From Nageia nagi (lineage: Eukaryota > Pinophyta): a stretch of DNA of 64,000 bases. The position numbers were made by a program, and so were the translations under genes. The stretch is from the NCBI GenBank assembly GCA_050084985.1, contig JBITNC010000001.1, forward strand, positions 64,666,001 to 64,730,000, given 5' to 3'. Below are positions 1-13,400 of the stretch, piece after piece (within the stretch, counting starts at the first letter, position 1; the number at the start of each line of letters is the position of its first letter). The notes under the pieces are model-generated. The model did no database searches, was not told the origin of the DNA, and worked only from the letters and a program-made list of their open reading frames with translations.

Positions 1-1950
1 AGATATTGATACAAAAAAAAAAGACATGTCATATGCTATCTAAGTATATGATCACATTATCTTTTGAATGTGATTTTAGTTATTTCTTAAGATAAATGTG
101 ATATCTTAACTTCAAACATTGATCTTTTATTTTTTTTTTAAATTAATTATATTATTACTTCTTTTCTATGTTAATGGTCTATTTGACACATATTAATTAT
201 ATTATCTACATTTTAGCTTATTACATGCAAATTCAAAATACAATTTTTTGAAATAATTTATTACAAAAAGGAATGAAAATAAAATATTTTTTATGTAGAT
301 ATGAATGACAACATAGAGGCTCTCCACATGTGTATGGTTTCCTATGGTTAGAGGTATAAGCTCCAAATATGGATAACTTAGATTGGATAAATAAAATTGA
401 GTAAAAAATGCATATTTTGAAGGAGATACACATTTAATGAAGTATACAAGTATGTATTAGATTGGATCTAAGTATCTATATTTACATTGTAGATAGAAGA
501 TACCAAATAAATCAAATAAATATAGTGTGGTATTGTAGATATTTCAAAATTTTAGTTAACATCTATATTGAGGAGTACACTATAACTTTTACAAATATAT
601 GTATATAAAGCTTCTTAATTATGCAGAACATCACACATTATGTAAAGAGGACACTTTCTTACATAATAAAAGAGCAAAATGGTTTGTAGGTAAGTAGTTA
701 TAGCTTCTTTAAAAAAATAGAATTTATAAAATATGATCTCTTTAGTAACATATGACCTCTTGTTAGGAGAGTTAAGAGAGAATTGATATGAGAAGATACC
801 CACATTGAAGGTCCCAAGTTCAAATCGCACCCCTTGCATTAGTAATATTTAAAAATTCTTGATAGGTCCTATGACTAATAGATTTAAGGGACGTTAAATG
901 TTGACTTTACCTTTTACAATGCACTATAATATTTAAATCAAGATGGTTCTAAATTATACCAAGATCCAAAAATAGTAGATAAAAAGTATGAACTTACTTG
1001 AAATGATAAATAAGTGAACAAACATAACCACTACATCTTACAATTATGAATAATAAATGTATATTGGTAACATGTTATTTCAAGGCATGTTGTTATTGAT
1101 TATATTACCAAATTTACAACAAAAGTTGAGAAAAAATATAAATTTAATAACAAGGCACAAGGAACAGGATATATTATTACAACTTTAAGGTTGAATGGAT
1201 TAGATTATTCATTCTTCTAAATGTTGTGTAAAAAATTTTTTAAAAGGTGAAATAAAGTGATGAAAATGAAACTATAAGAGAATAAAAATCTTTAATTTAT
1301 GGATACATTCATAGACCCTATACAGTGGAAGATGTTGCACTTATTTGTGCAACTAGATCTTGGACATGTAATCCTACATGAACAAGGAAGAACAAATAAG
1401 AGGATAAAAAAAATGATAACTATTATGAGGGTCTTCCCATGATTTAACACCATTCCCAAATAATAATCAAATAAATTATTGATTTTTGTTGGTTCAAGTT
1501 ATTACTTCATAAGCCATTTAGAAATATTGAAAGAGATATTGGACTTTATGATAGTACAATCATAATAAATTAGGAGATATTCAATTATTAATCATGAAAC
1601 ATAAAGAGAATATGTAAGCCCAATATTATAGAATATCATAGTAATTTAAAATATGGTAGTAAACAGTTTAATAAAACAAAACTAAGCATGAAAAAGAAAT
1701 TGTATCCAAGTTGCATTGTAAGAAAATCATGTAAGTAAGTTAAATAAATATGTTAGGGAGAAGATATGTTAACATATAAGCACTATGGAATGATGGATAT
1801 TGAGGAGAAGAATATGCAAAGAGATCAATGTAATACTTAACCATAATTAAAGATAATGGTTTTTCTCATTCCAAATGATAAACCTTCAAATTATCCATTT
1901 GAAAGCTTAAATACCAAATAAAAATAAGTTTATGATATAATCATGATATG
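1..1950. other. AT-rich intergenic DNA, nothing recognised
   Basis: This stretch is very AT-rich and has stops in all frames. I see no gene, RNA or terminal repeat that I can support. Short frames near 233-433 and 615-839 have low-complexity translations and no domain. The right part (about 1300-1950) may be the decayed front of the helicase-like element that follows, but nothing in it is recognisable. Confidence 0.6.
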
Positions 1951-1984
1951 TTATAAGCAAGGTCAAAATGCACCATCATTGCGC

Positions 1985-3070
1985 CTCATAATCCAAGCAG
2001 CAACATGAATAGGAAAATCCTATCTTATTGGTGTAATTCATCAAGTAGTTGAAGATGTCTCATCTTTAAAATGTTACATCCTCTTATTATAAATTGCACT
2101 AATAGGAGTTGCAATATTCACTATTAATGCATTAATAATCAATGAAACAATTAAAATTCCCATTGTTGATTTTGAGAAATTAAAGAGGGATAAAATTAAT
2201 AATTTTTCAAGAAGATTTATGACATATAAGATACATATTAATTGATAAGATGAGTTATATATGGCAAAAAATGTTACAACATATAGACTTGCATCTTTGT
2301 CAAACATTTTAAAAAATTCAAACATATGTTTTGGAAAAAGATCACTCATTCTGGTAAGATATTTTGGGCAATTACTTCCAATTATAAATACACCACCATA
2401 TGTGAGTGATAGATACATAAAATTACTTAATCAGAGTTTACAACTATTATAACTTTGGATAGGGCATTTAAATAGGAAGGTGAATGTGAGGAGCAAAAAA
2501 GACTTTATAAACTTCTCACAAATCTTAGAGATGCACATCAAACTCTTCAAGATTGGGAATTATTGATGATGAGAACTAATACATCATAATTGCTAAGGAA
2601 GAATTTAATAACAATATTCATATATTTGCACTATATTAAAATGCAATACAATAAAATTACACAAATTAAATTATTTAATTACACATAATATGGCAATAAC
2701 AGCATGGAGCGATAATCTATCGAGAGGTGAAAACAAAGAACTTGAAGTTGATTTATTAATTCCAAAGGGTGCAAGAGTGATGTTAACCTTCAACTTATGG
2801 ACATAAGTATGATTTGTGAATGGTACACTAAGATATATTCAAAATATGATATATAAACCTAGAAAGTCTCCATTAGATCCACAAATGTATGTTAGTGTGA
2901 AATTCAACAATTATACTAGAACATATCTCATTTAAAGCCACATGTCCTCATATTGCTCGAATTATACCCATAGAAAATGCCCAAAAGTGATAACTTGCAT
3001 TACAATTGGCTTGGGAATTAACAATCCATAAAATCACAATGCTTGAAACTTAATAAATAAAGCAATAATG
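1985..3070 (+). pseudogene. Decayed Pif1/Helitron-type DNA helicase fragment
   Basis: One frame reads through only a few stops from about 1985 to 2450 and shows the Pif1-family order. A Walker A remnant ends in IGKSYLIG near 2009-2032. The GVAIFTINALII block (normally the TGVAA...TIH motif) lies near 2105-2145. A DE-box remnant (DELYM) is near 2250, and RSLILVRYFGQLLPI (normally GDFGQLPPV) near 2338-2385. Further on, shifted frames give LRDAHQTLQDWELL near 2525-2565, KGARVMLTFNLWT near 2766-2805 and LAWELTIHK near 3010-3035, which match the C-terminal helicase motifs of Helitron/Pif1 proteins. The lysine of Walker A survives, but stops and frame changes rule out a working protein. I see no Rep/HUH domain or Helitron ends, so it could also be an old capture of a Pif1-like gene. 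It lies upstream of the host kinase gene in the same direction. Confidence 0.68.
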
Positions 3071-3079
3071 AACATAGGG

Positions 3080-3920
3080 TACGTTGAAATATAACATTAA
3101 ATATTTGTTGTTATCTCTCATGTAAAAGCATTGGATGAACTTAGAATATTGTCTCCATTCTCATATGACTTCAAAACTTAGGAATATAAATTTTTAAAAG
3201 AAAAGATGAAGAAGAGGAACTTAAAACTTCATAGTTGAAGGATTGACATTAGTCAAACTATATTCATTTCTCATATAACATCCATTGTTATTATCATTAA
3301 ACTCTCTTTTTCTATATATAAAATTCATTGTTATTATCATTACATTCTTATGATTTTTATGTGATATTCTTTTTATTTCTTTAAATCTTTAAAATAATTC
3401 ATATATACTTTTATTTCTTATGTATAGTATGATTTTCTATTAATATTATTTACTACTCTCATTCATACAATATACAAAAATCTATAAAATATTCATTGAA
3501 TAAATATAATACATATTGTTACAATTTTTTTATTTATAAATTGAATGATATTTATATATATATTTTGAAATATGATAATCTATTCTTGTGAATTTATACC
3601 TTAAAATTAAATTATATATATAAAAATTTCTCTTACATCAAAATCATCCAAAAATCATACCATCAACTAAACTTTATATATCACCAATCTCTAAAGTGAA
3701 ACCTTTATCGTTGCAATAAATACCAACTTATCTAAACAAACATATGATGACATGTTAGAAGTGTGACATACAAAGTCAAATACACATCCTTAAAAAGAGG
3801 GTATCTAGAAAGCTATAACAAGTCCAAAGATTGTTCTTACAAGCAGTCTCTCAGCGTATCACGCTTTTTGTATGAAAACTTATCTTCACGACTTTCGTAT
3901 AATTTCCCATAGATTAGACA
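3080..3920. other. AT-rich upstream flank of NAGK
   Basis: This is AT-rich DNA, with long runs of A/T around 3290-3640, and no coding signal. Base composition becomes visibly more GC-rich after about 3840, toward the kinase start codon, consistent with a change from repeat-derived DNA to promoter and 5' untranslated region. Confidence 0.5.
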
Positions 3921-3924
3921 GACC

Positions 3925-3932
3925 TATAAAAT
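3925..3932 (+). promoter_or_regulatory. Candidate TATA box of NAGK
   Basis: TATAAAAT lies about 280 bases before the kinase start codon, at the edge where sequence becomes more GC-rich. A start site about 30 bases downstream would give a 5' untranslated region of roughly 245 bases. This is a sequence match only. In AT-rich DNA such matches are common, and 5' end mapping would decide. Confidence 0.35.
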
Positions 3933-4208
3933 TGTGGCGAATCAAGTGCAACAAATCATAGCAGTGTGCCGGCCTCATTCAACAACTGATCGCTGGTGCG
4001 AATACGATAGATTCAAGGAGCCGTTTTCCTTTTTCTCTCAAGGTCCGCAGCTGTAAATTTCTTCGTAGTACATGCTGTGGACATTAATTGATAATCAAAA
4101 ATTGATTTGCTCAGAAACGGTCTCTGGAAATTTTGATAAATTCGGTCTCGGAGGCACTCGTAAATGTGACTTTTTGCCAACAATAGAGGGTTTGTCAATA
4201 GAATTTCA

Positions 4209-4425
4209 ATGAGGATGCATAAAAATGGGGAGGAGATTTGGGGATTTGAGCTGGAATTGGGACGGAAGAAGGATGATAAGAAGGTGCTTCTTGGATTGGA
4301 CGGTGGAACGACTTCCACTGTTTGCGTTTGCACGCCCGCGCCTTCGTGCGATGAGCAGCTTCCGGATCCATTTCCTGTACTCGCCCGTGCTGTTGGTGGA
4401 TGCTCCAATCATAATAGCATCGGAG
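4209..4425 (+). CDS. NAGK: NAGK exon 1 (start codon, phosphate-1 loop)
   Basis: The exon starts at the first ATG ([14 protein letters not shown], an N-terminus typical of plant NAGK) and contains [18 protein letters not shown], whose D-G-G-T-T-S-T is the phosphate-1 motif of the ASKHA kinase fold. It ends at GGAG|GTGGGT in phase 1. The split codon is completed by AA of exon 2 to give Glu, producing GGETAAREE across the join. A second ATG at 4215 is possible, but the first fits family length as well. The exon is more GC-rich than the surrounding introns. Confidence 0.88.
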
Positions 4426-7400
4426 GTGGGTTCTCAAATACCTAAACAACTTGGTTGAAATGTAATGTTTCCGGAAATTAGTCTTTTTAACCATCAATTC
4501 TTCAACTTTTTTTTTTTCTGATTTGGGTTGCATTGATTTACGAAATTGCAATAAGTTTTTGGAAAGTTCAGGTATATTAATGCATTAATTTGCTTGCTTA
4601 TAAAATTCTCAATTTTTAGTGCGATTTAGCCTCTAGATCTGAGAATATACAGCTTTTTCTTCTGTATTTCGTGGAAAGTTGCAGCTTGTATAAATCCTAT
4701 AACACAAACATAAACCCAACGGCAGCTGCAGTTATAAAAAACTTAAAAATCATGAGCTACATTAACAGATTAATCGATATTTTATTTATTTGTTTTGGTT
4801 CCTCGCATCAACAAGAACAGCAAACAATTTTGGGATTAGAAATCCTTATAAAAATGCATCAAAGGTGATAATTTATTTATTTTCTTATGGAAAGTTTAGT
4901 GACTTATAGTTGTATTTTATGTTAGACATGCAGAATATGTGAATTCTTACGTATCGAGGTTTTTGAATAATGTAAATCAAAACGCATTCAGTATATATTG
5001 TAAAATGTTTAAATTGGTCATCCTGGAATTTTTTTCTGTTTTATTCAATACATTCTGATGCACTCAGGCACTATTGTGTGAGTTTCATTGATAGGCATTG
5101 CATTTTGCTGTGTTTATTTCAGTTTAAACATCAACTTTGAAATGGTTAGGCCATGTAACTGCGCTTTACTCGATTAGAGCAGTTCTCCCTGACCCTGAGA
5201 AATCCGGAAATCATCTGGCAATGACGATTCATGAAAGGACCGATAACTAATTGTTCTGGTCGATTCAATATTATTTATTTGTTAAAATTGGAGGATAACT
5301 AAAATGCAATGATTTGCAAAGAACTTTCGTTGTGATTAGCAGATGTCAGGTCGGATTAACCTTCTGCAGGTAACCTGGTTGTACTATTTTCTTTATACTT
5401 ACTTTTTGTAAAACTAATAGCAAAAGGTTTTAAACAGATTGCAAAAATTAATTTAAAAGAAAAACTAAATGCATCTACTAAACAAACATTGAAAATAACA
5501 TGCATATTGCAAAAATGCAGGAGGATTGTCTTAAAAAGGATAAACCCTATTGAAATAGGTTGACCAACATATCTTACTTTGCCTTGCAATCAAGGTGTCC
5601 TCATGTACTATAAAATTAAAATTTGATCTGAGAGATGTGCCTAAATAAAAGAAGATTGTAGACACCTAAAAATGAAGAGTAAAGTGTGGCATTCCTTATC
5701 AGGTTTTTGGATGATCAAATCTACATTCAATTTGGATAGGTTGACATTGAGCTTGCATTCTCATATCACAAACAAACAATTTCTCTCAATGCTACTTATC
5801 CAAATATATGTTTACTCTCTTTGCACATGATTGAATTGTTCTTGTTTGATCGTAATATTCTACAGGATTAGAAAAATCGGCGGTATTGCGTTGCATAACC
5901 ATACATGTTTGCAAAATTGTGAAGAATATCATCCCAACTGGTGCAAGAGTTGAGATTGCAGATTAATAAGTGAATTGTTAATTTAATTCATTTATTATTG
6001 TCTACATTTTTGGTTAACCTAACATGAATTACATATGTGAAAATCAGCTTGTTGATGCAGATGTATAGGTGGTTCTTGCAAACTAGGGCATTGGCATGAA
6101 TCACTTGCAAAGAAAAGAGGGAAAAGATAGAAAAAAAACAAAAACGTTAGTGTTATTAGTTTGCAACAATAACACCGATGATCTTGTTTTAGTAAGACCA
6201 ACACTGACAGCTTCTTCTTGGCACAGGATTAGGCATTCTTTCCATCCCATATCAACTTTGAACGAAGAAATTGCATAGGTAACGTTGGAACTGAAGAGGA
6301 ACCTAGAATGATAAACATTGGATCAGATTTCATAGAAGAGGAGAAAGAGATGTATAAGCAGACGTTCCTGAGGCGTAAGAAAATGTTTGCTTGGTCATAT
6401 GGGAACATGCTTGGTTTAGATCCTGAATTTGTATCTCACAGTTTGGTTGTTTGAGATAATGCTAAACTAGTAAAATGAAAACGTAGGAAGATGCCACTAG
6501 AGACAACTTTGTTGGTAAAGATAGAATAAGAGAAGAATTTGGCAGTTGGATTTAGTAGATGTATTGACTACTCTCCTTGATATCAAATATTGTTCAAGTC
6601 ACAAAGCCAACTGGAGAAATCGGGATTTGCAAAAATTTCAAAGACATTAATAAAACATGCCTAAAGGATGATTTCCCATTGTCAAACATTGATATGATAG
6701 TGGATAGTGTGGTAGGTCATGAGACCTTATAATTCACGAATGGATTTTTCGGTTACAATCAAATATGAATCAACCCCACCAATCAACATAAGACAACCAT
6801 TCATGGGGTACATTTTGTTATAAGATGATGCCATTTGGGTTCAAGCATGTGGGAGCCACATATCAACATGCAATGGTATCTATGCCTCATGATCTCATTC
6901 ATAAATATGTTGAGATGTACGTGGTTGACATTCTAACAAAGTCGAAGAATAAAGAAGATCATTTGAAAGATTTGGAGGAAATTTTTGAAAGGCTAGAAAA
7001 CTACAATTTGAGATGAAAACCACAAAAGTGTGTATTTGGAGTCACTTCTGGAAAGTTTCTAGGACATATTGTTTCAAGAAGAGGGATAGAGGTGGATCCA
7101 AAGAAGGTAAAACCAATTTCGCATATGCAGTCACCAAGAAATCTCAAAGACTTAAGGAGTTTCCAAGGTAAGCTTCAAGCAATAAGAAGATTCATTTTAC
7201 AATTAGATGATAGATGGGTCTCAAGTATGTATGGGTTGAAGAGTGTCAAAAGGCATTGAAGGATATAAAGCAATATTTGCTGAATCCTCCAATTTTAGCT
7301 CCATTAAATCCTACCAAGTCATCATCTCTATATGTTTCAGCAACATTACATGCCTTGGGGGCAATGACGGTTCAAAATAATGATGATAACAAAGAGAGGG

Positions 7401-10400
7401 TTGTATATTACATCAATAAAACGTTGTTAGAATATGAAGTGTAGTATACACCCATATAAAAGATTTGCTATGCAATTGTGTTTTCAACAGAAAAACCGAG
7501 ACATTACATGGTCAACAACACAATGTTTGTCATCACATAAGTTGATCCCTTAAGAAGCCTATTGTCTAAGCTATATCTATCAAGAAGGGTAGAAAAATGG
7601 GGTAGTGTTGCTACAGGAATTTGATTTGGTTGCTTTGTGAAGCAAACAATAGTCAAAGGGAAAGTCGTGGCTGATTTAGTAGCAGATGCATCACCGAATG
7701 AAAACGTGGACGATTTTGGTGAAGACTTCCCAGATGAATGTGTTTACATGGCACAAGAGATGAATGCGAAAGAGCCCTAGAGTCTATATTTTGATGGATC
7801 AAAGTGTCACCATAGAGAGGGGTAGACATAGTTCTTCTCTATCCAAATAATGAGGTAATTCCTATGGCTTATAGATTGGGATTTGAATGCACAAATACTA
7901 TAGCGGAGTATGAAGCACTTATTTTGGGATTAAAAGAAACCATCTTACTGAAGTTCAAGAAAATAAATATCTATGGAGACTCACAATTGATTGTCAATCA
8001 AATTAATGAGGTATATAACACAAAAATTGAGAAATTGATATCTTAAAAGAATTTGGTCATGATGCTTCTTGATCAATTTGATGAATCCAAGATAGAAATA
8101 TCCCAAGGAATAGTAATAAATATGTAGATGCAATGGCAACCTCACTTGCACCAATAGAAGTAGAAGATGAGGAGACAATTTTGACAATCAAGAAAGCCAT
8201 CTCATCCAGATTCTTCTCCAACGGATGATTTCAATATTAGTTATGCAATTGAAAGTGAAACATATGAAGGTTAAACTTGGTACAAAGATATTTTCAATTA
8301 TCTGAAGAATGGGGCAATTCCTCGATCCTTTAATAGAAATGCAAAATTAAAATTACAAAAATCAGCAATCAAGTACATCATCTTGGGAGGTATTTTGTAT
8401 AGAAGATCATTTGAGGGAGCATTACTTAGATGCTTGAGACCACATGAAGTAGAATCAACCATAGAAGAAGCACTTGAAGGAGTTGGTGGAGGTCATTTTA
8501 TGCAAAAGCATTCTTCCAAAAGTTACTAAGGATTGGGTACTATTGGTCAACAATGGAATAAGATTATAAAAAACTTGTCAAGAGATGTTTGCAATGTCAA
8601 AAACAGGCCAATTCGTAAAAGACACCATCACAAGAGCTCCACACAATGATGACACATTGGCCATTTTCTACTTGGGGCATAGATATCATGGGAAACATCA
8701 ATCCACATTCAAAGGAAAGGCACAAGTTTATTATAACAGCCACATAATACATAACCAAGTGGGTAGAAGCAATACCAATGAAGTCCATAGTTCAAGCAAA
8801 GATCATTCAATTTATAATAGAGAATGTCATTACAAGGTTTCATCATGGATAATGGTCCAAACTTTGTAGGCAAGGAGATGAAGGAGTTTTGTAAGAAGTT
8901 TCACATTAAGCAAACATTTGCATTAATATACTACCTACAAAGAAATGGACAAGGTGAAGCCACAAACAAGACAATTCAGAATGTTTTCTCCAAAAGCATT
9001 CCAAAATATAGAAAAGATTGGCATGAGCAATTGCCATATGCATTATGGGCATTTAGAACAAGCACAAGAATAGCTACAGGAGCAACTCCTTTCTCATAAG
9101 TGTATGGAGACAAAGCAACAATTCCTTTGGAGTTGGAAATTCGATCCTTAAGAATTTCACTTCAAGGGATTGTTCTAGATGAAGCAACAAGAAAAACAAG
9201 ATTAAGATAGTTGGAACAACTAGATGAGAAAAGATTGAATGTTATAGAACATCAAAAAATTTATCAAGATACAATAAAAAGCGCATATAGTAATAAGATC
9301 AAACATAAGGAGTTCAAGGTAGAGACTTGGTGATGAAAGAAAACATTAACAAGACGATAACAAATGATGAATTGAAAGGCAACATTGAGCCCAATTGGTT
9401 GGGACCATATATTGTCATTGAGAAGATAGGTGCAAATGCATATAAGTTTGCATCAATGGATGGAAAAAAATAGAAAAGGCCATTCAATGGCATGCACCTC
9501 AAGAGGTTTTATGCATGACAGGGCAAACAGGCACCACATTGGAAACAAAAATCATGAAACTGGTAAGCAATTTTAGAATAATTTAGTCATTGTCCTTATT
9601 TGTGCAAGTTTCGAAAGTAGAATTATCATAATTAGAATCGCAACCGATATGAGTGTCAGGCAAAAACACCCACCTTTTTGTTTTCAACAAAAAAAGAAAA
9701 GTCTCATAGTGATAACCTTAAATGACACTGTAAGGCCAAGGATGGACATGAAAACCAATTCCCAACTCTCCATCCTTGCTAAAAGTATCTATTTGTGAAA
9801 GCTAGACTGTTGGTGCAAACAATACAAGTAATCCTTGAAGACTAGGTAACTGCGGGGATTATTTGCAAAAAAAAAAAAGAAGATTCCACAACAAAAACAA
9901 TGATGTTCAATATCAAGGATAATATTGAAGTAGTGACAACAACAATACTATACCTAGAGGTAATATTGAGTGCTTTCTCTCATATTTTATCAGTTAAGCA
10001 AGAGAAAACTATTGCATCAAAATTCAAGTACAATTCATCATGTTCAACAAGTAATTCAAGCAAATGAGATATCAATCTAGTCTATATATAGGTAATCTTG
10101 TTTGGACCAATTGACTCCTTTTTTATTATTTAAGGCATCACAAAAAACTCACTGAAACTTAGATATTTTTGCATCAAAACCAAAAATGCCAACGATTTTG
10201 ATATATTAGAAACAACAAGCCAAAATTCTAAGATTTTTAAATGGACAACAACAAAACTCAGTAAAGCCAGTTAATCTAATGGGTAAGATTGTAGTTGTCT
10301 TATTTGGACCAGTAAATCTAGCAAATAGGACTTTCATAGTTATATTTGGACCAATCATTCTAGTGGATGGGCATCAACAATCTCAAAGTGGGTGTCCTTA

Positions 10401-13400
10401 TTTGAACCAGGTAAAATTAATCCCATGATGGCCAGTCAACTCCTTTTTGATTCTTTTGGGGCATTGCAAGAGACACATCATCTCAAGTAGATATAAGTGT
10501 TTGAAGTTTCAGCCCAGTTGTGGACTAGTTCAATATCGCATGCGCATCGAAATCCATGAAGAACTTTCAATTTAGAAATCTGTGCCCATCCTGAGTGCGT
10601 CACCTTGGTTTCTACACTCAAGATTTTGTTTTGGGTCACTAAGGGAAACTCATGGATCTGCAGTTAAGGACAAAGTTAGCGATAGCAAATAGTCGTGTGA
10701 ATTTCAAGCACATCAATGGTGAGTTTGGAAATTACTTTCTAGAGGCTAAGTCTAAGAAAGCTTCTATTATTGAGTTTGTCATATCTGAGAATGGCATTGG
10801 CTATGGAGTGGTCATTTGTTATGCTTTCCTTTTTATATGCCACTTCTGCTGTTCTCGTAGGATTGGTATTGTTTTCTGGCATGCATATTGAATAAGGGTG
10901 ACTATCTGGTGATTATGGCAAGCAAAGCACTTAGTAATTTTCTCCTTTACATTTTTGGTATTTTTGTTTTTGTTAATAGAATAGCTATATCTTTTTTAAC
11001 AGTAGATAAATGGAGTTTCAAAATGTTTCGGATAAATGACATGAGGTCAAATTGCTTTGAGTTTATTTGGAGACAATTCTTATCTACTGTTCTGTATGGT
11101 GGGTTGGTTGCTGTTTGACAACTATTTTATCGGCTATGTTGTTTGTAGTTGTAATCATTTATCTGGGTTTGGTTTCTTCAATCTTTTCAATCCCTCTCAA
11201 GGGATATGCTAATGTTTGTTGTAGAAATATAGTTATAGAATCTCTAATATGTGGCATTTCTTATGTTTTTACTTAATTATTTTATGATCTTATCTAGAAA
11301 TTACTCATTATGTGCAAAGCAGAAACTGCAGCAAGAGAAGAGATGGAGGACGTTATGGCCAAGGCACTGAAGATGGCTGGCTTTAGCCGCTTAGCAGTTA
11401 GAGCAGTTTGCTTGGCTGTCTCTGGTGTCAACCATGTGAGTGACCAACATCGGGTGGTCCAGTGGCTTAGGTTTGTGGGTTGCTGTTATTTACTTTATTG
11501 TCATTAAGAAAAGAATTGTTCATTGTTGTCTGGTATCTACAGGAGAATTGTTATCAGAGAGGATCTAATTCTCATTGAAATGTTAAAGCATGAAACTTTT
11601 CTACTTTCTGATATATACTTTGAGATTCAACATTTGTAAAATCATAGTTCAATTCATCGATTCCACTAAAATGAGTACTCTTTTGTTTCTTAATCAACTC
11701 AAAAATTTGAAGTGGAATGCTGAATCTATTGACTAATGCCTAAAGCACATGAGTTGATGTCTAATGTTGTAATTTTCTTATGGATGATTAACATTTTATA
11801 CTTTTTAGTGAATATAAATTCCATGATGTCTACTGTTGTAATTTGCTTGAAGTTGATATGAATTTTTTTAGTATTGCCCGCTAACTTTTAATATTGTTTG
11901 TCATTATAATCCTTAACAATATATGTTTATCACTTTCGGCTTTTGCCCTTATGTTATTGTTTTCTTTTGATCACCACTCAATTTTGTTGGAATGTTCTTG
12001 GAGTATACAGGTAAGCAGCCAAGTGTTATCTAGATGTTCTTGGAGGGTACATTGTAACCATCCATATCTTGAGTAATTTGGTTGACATGCTTTACTTGTT
12101 GTGTACAGTCCAGACTCCAAAGTAATGACCATGACTTCTCTCCACACTTATTACAAATACATCAAACACAATAGTGTCATAAATTATAACCAGTTTTACA
12201 TGGGATAGGACCCCCTCCCCAAAAAACATCTGTACCCATCCTGAAGGAGTACCGGATACTCCGAAATTACATTGGGGACATTTTGGTGCCATTTTTTTCT
12301 TTTGAAAATTTGAAAAATCCCTCCCAGAGACTTTGAGATGTTGGGGGATGGCTAGGCGTCCCCAGACAGCTATGATGCCCCTCGACCATCTCGGGGATGC
12401 CTAGCCATTCCGAATGGATAAAGCAGCCAGCTACACTAAACACAAATAAAAATAGTGGCGGGCCCACTATGGCCCCTCCACCCCCTTTTAACCCTAAAGT
12501 CACTCAACGCTAAAAAGTGCATGCAAACTTAAAACATAAAAGTCACTTAACCCTAAAAATCATTCATTCTTCACTTTGCAACCATTTAGAAACAACAGCC
12601 AATGTGAGGATATTGCAGCCAACAGCAGTGTGGTGTATACTGTTGTATCGTAGTTTGAAGACTCAATTTTGTTAATGTCCAAAACTCCATATTTTTATCT
12701 GCACTGTTATGGTTTATAGTTATATAGTACTGTTATAATTCTAAATGATCATGATGTTTTGTTTTGAATCATTACTGCTGTTAGAATAGACTGTTATACA
12801 GTTGATTGCTGCTGTTAAAATAGTTTCAGATTTGAAAAAACAGTCTAATTTTTATATTTTAATTTTTTTAACATATATTTATATATGCTGTCCCAGACGT
12901 GTTTTCTAAAATTGGCCTAACGTCCCCCAATCTCCGTCTCAGAAACTCCATGTAACCTTGATTATAACCATCTATGGTTCTATATAACATAAATATATTG
13001 AAATTAAAAAATGTAACAGGATTGCAACCATGAATATTTTATATGGCATTGGCATACCAAAGCATTTATGAATATGAGAGCCCCACTAATGACGATATCC
13101 CAAGAATGCTTCCAACATGCACAAAGGAAGAACGTATTCACAATGATGTAAACTGGTGTAATTACATGACCACTTCCTTATTGGCAGCTTTGGTAATGCC
13201 AAGCATCTTGCATAGTCATTTGAATCTTGTCTCCACCAAAGTTTTCATGATGATATTGTTTATTTGTTACTTTGCAAGAATGCATTAAAATTTTGTGATC
13301 TGGTTCTGAAAAAACTTTTCTGATGTACTGCACATGTATTTTGACATGCTTCGTCCTTTGATGTTGTGCTAGATTCTTTGCCATTACTATCGCATTGGTT

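Noticed and set aside
12267-12503. A 78-codon - strand frame inside the MITE
   Set aside because: It spans the GC-rich terminal zone and has no domain.
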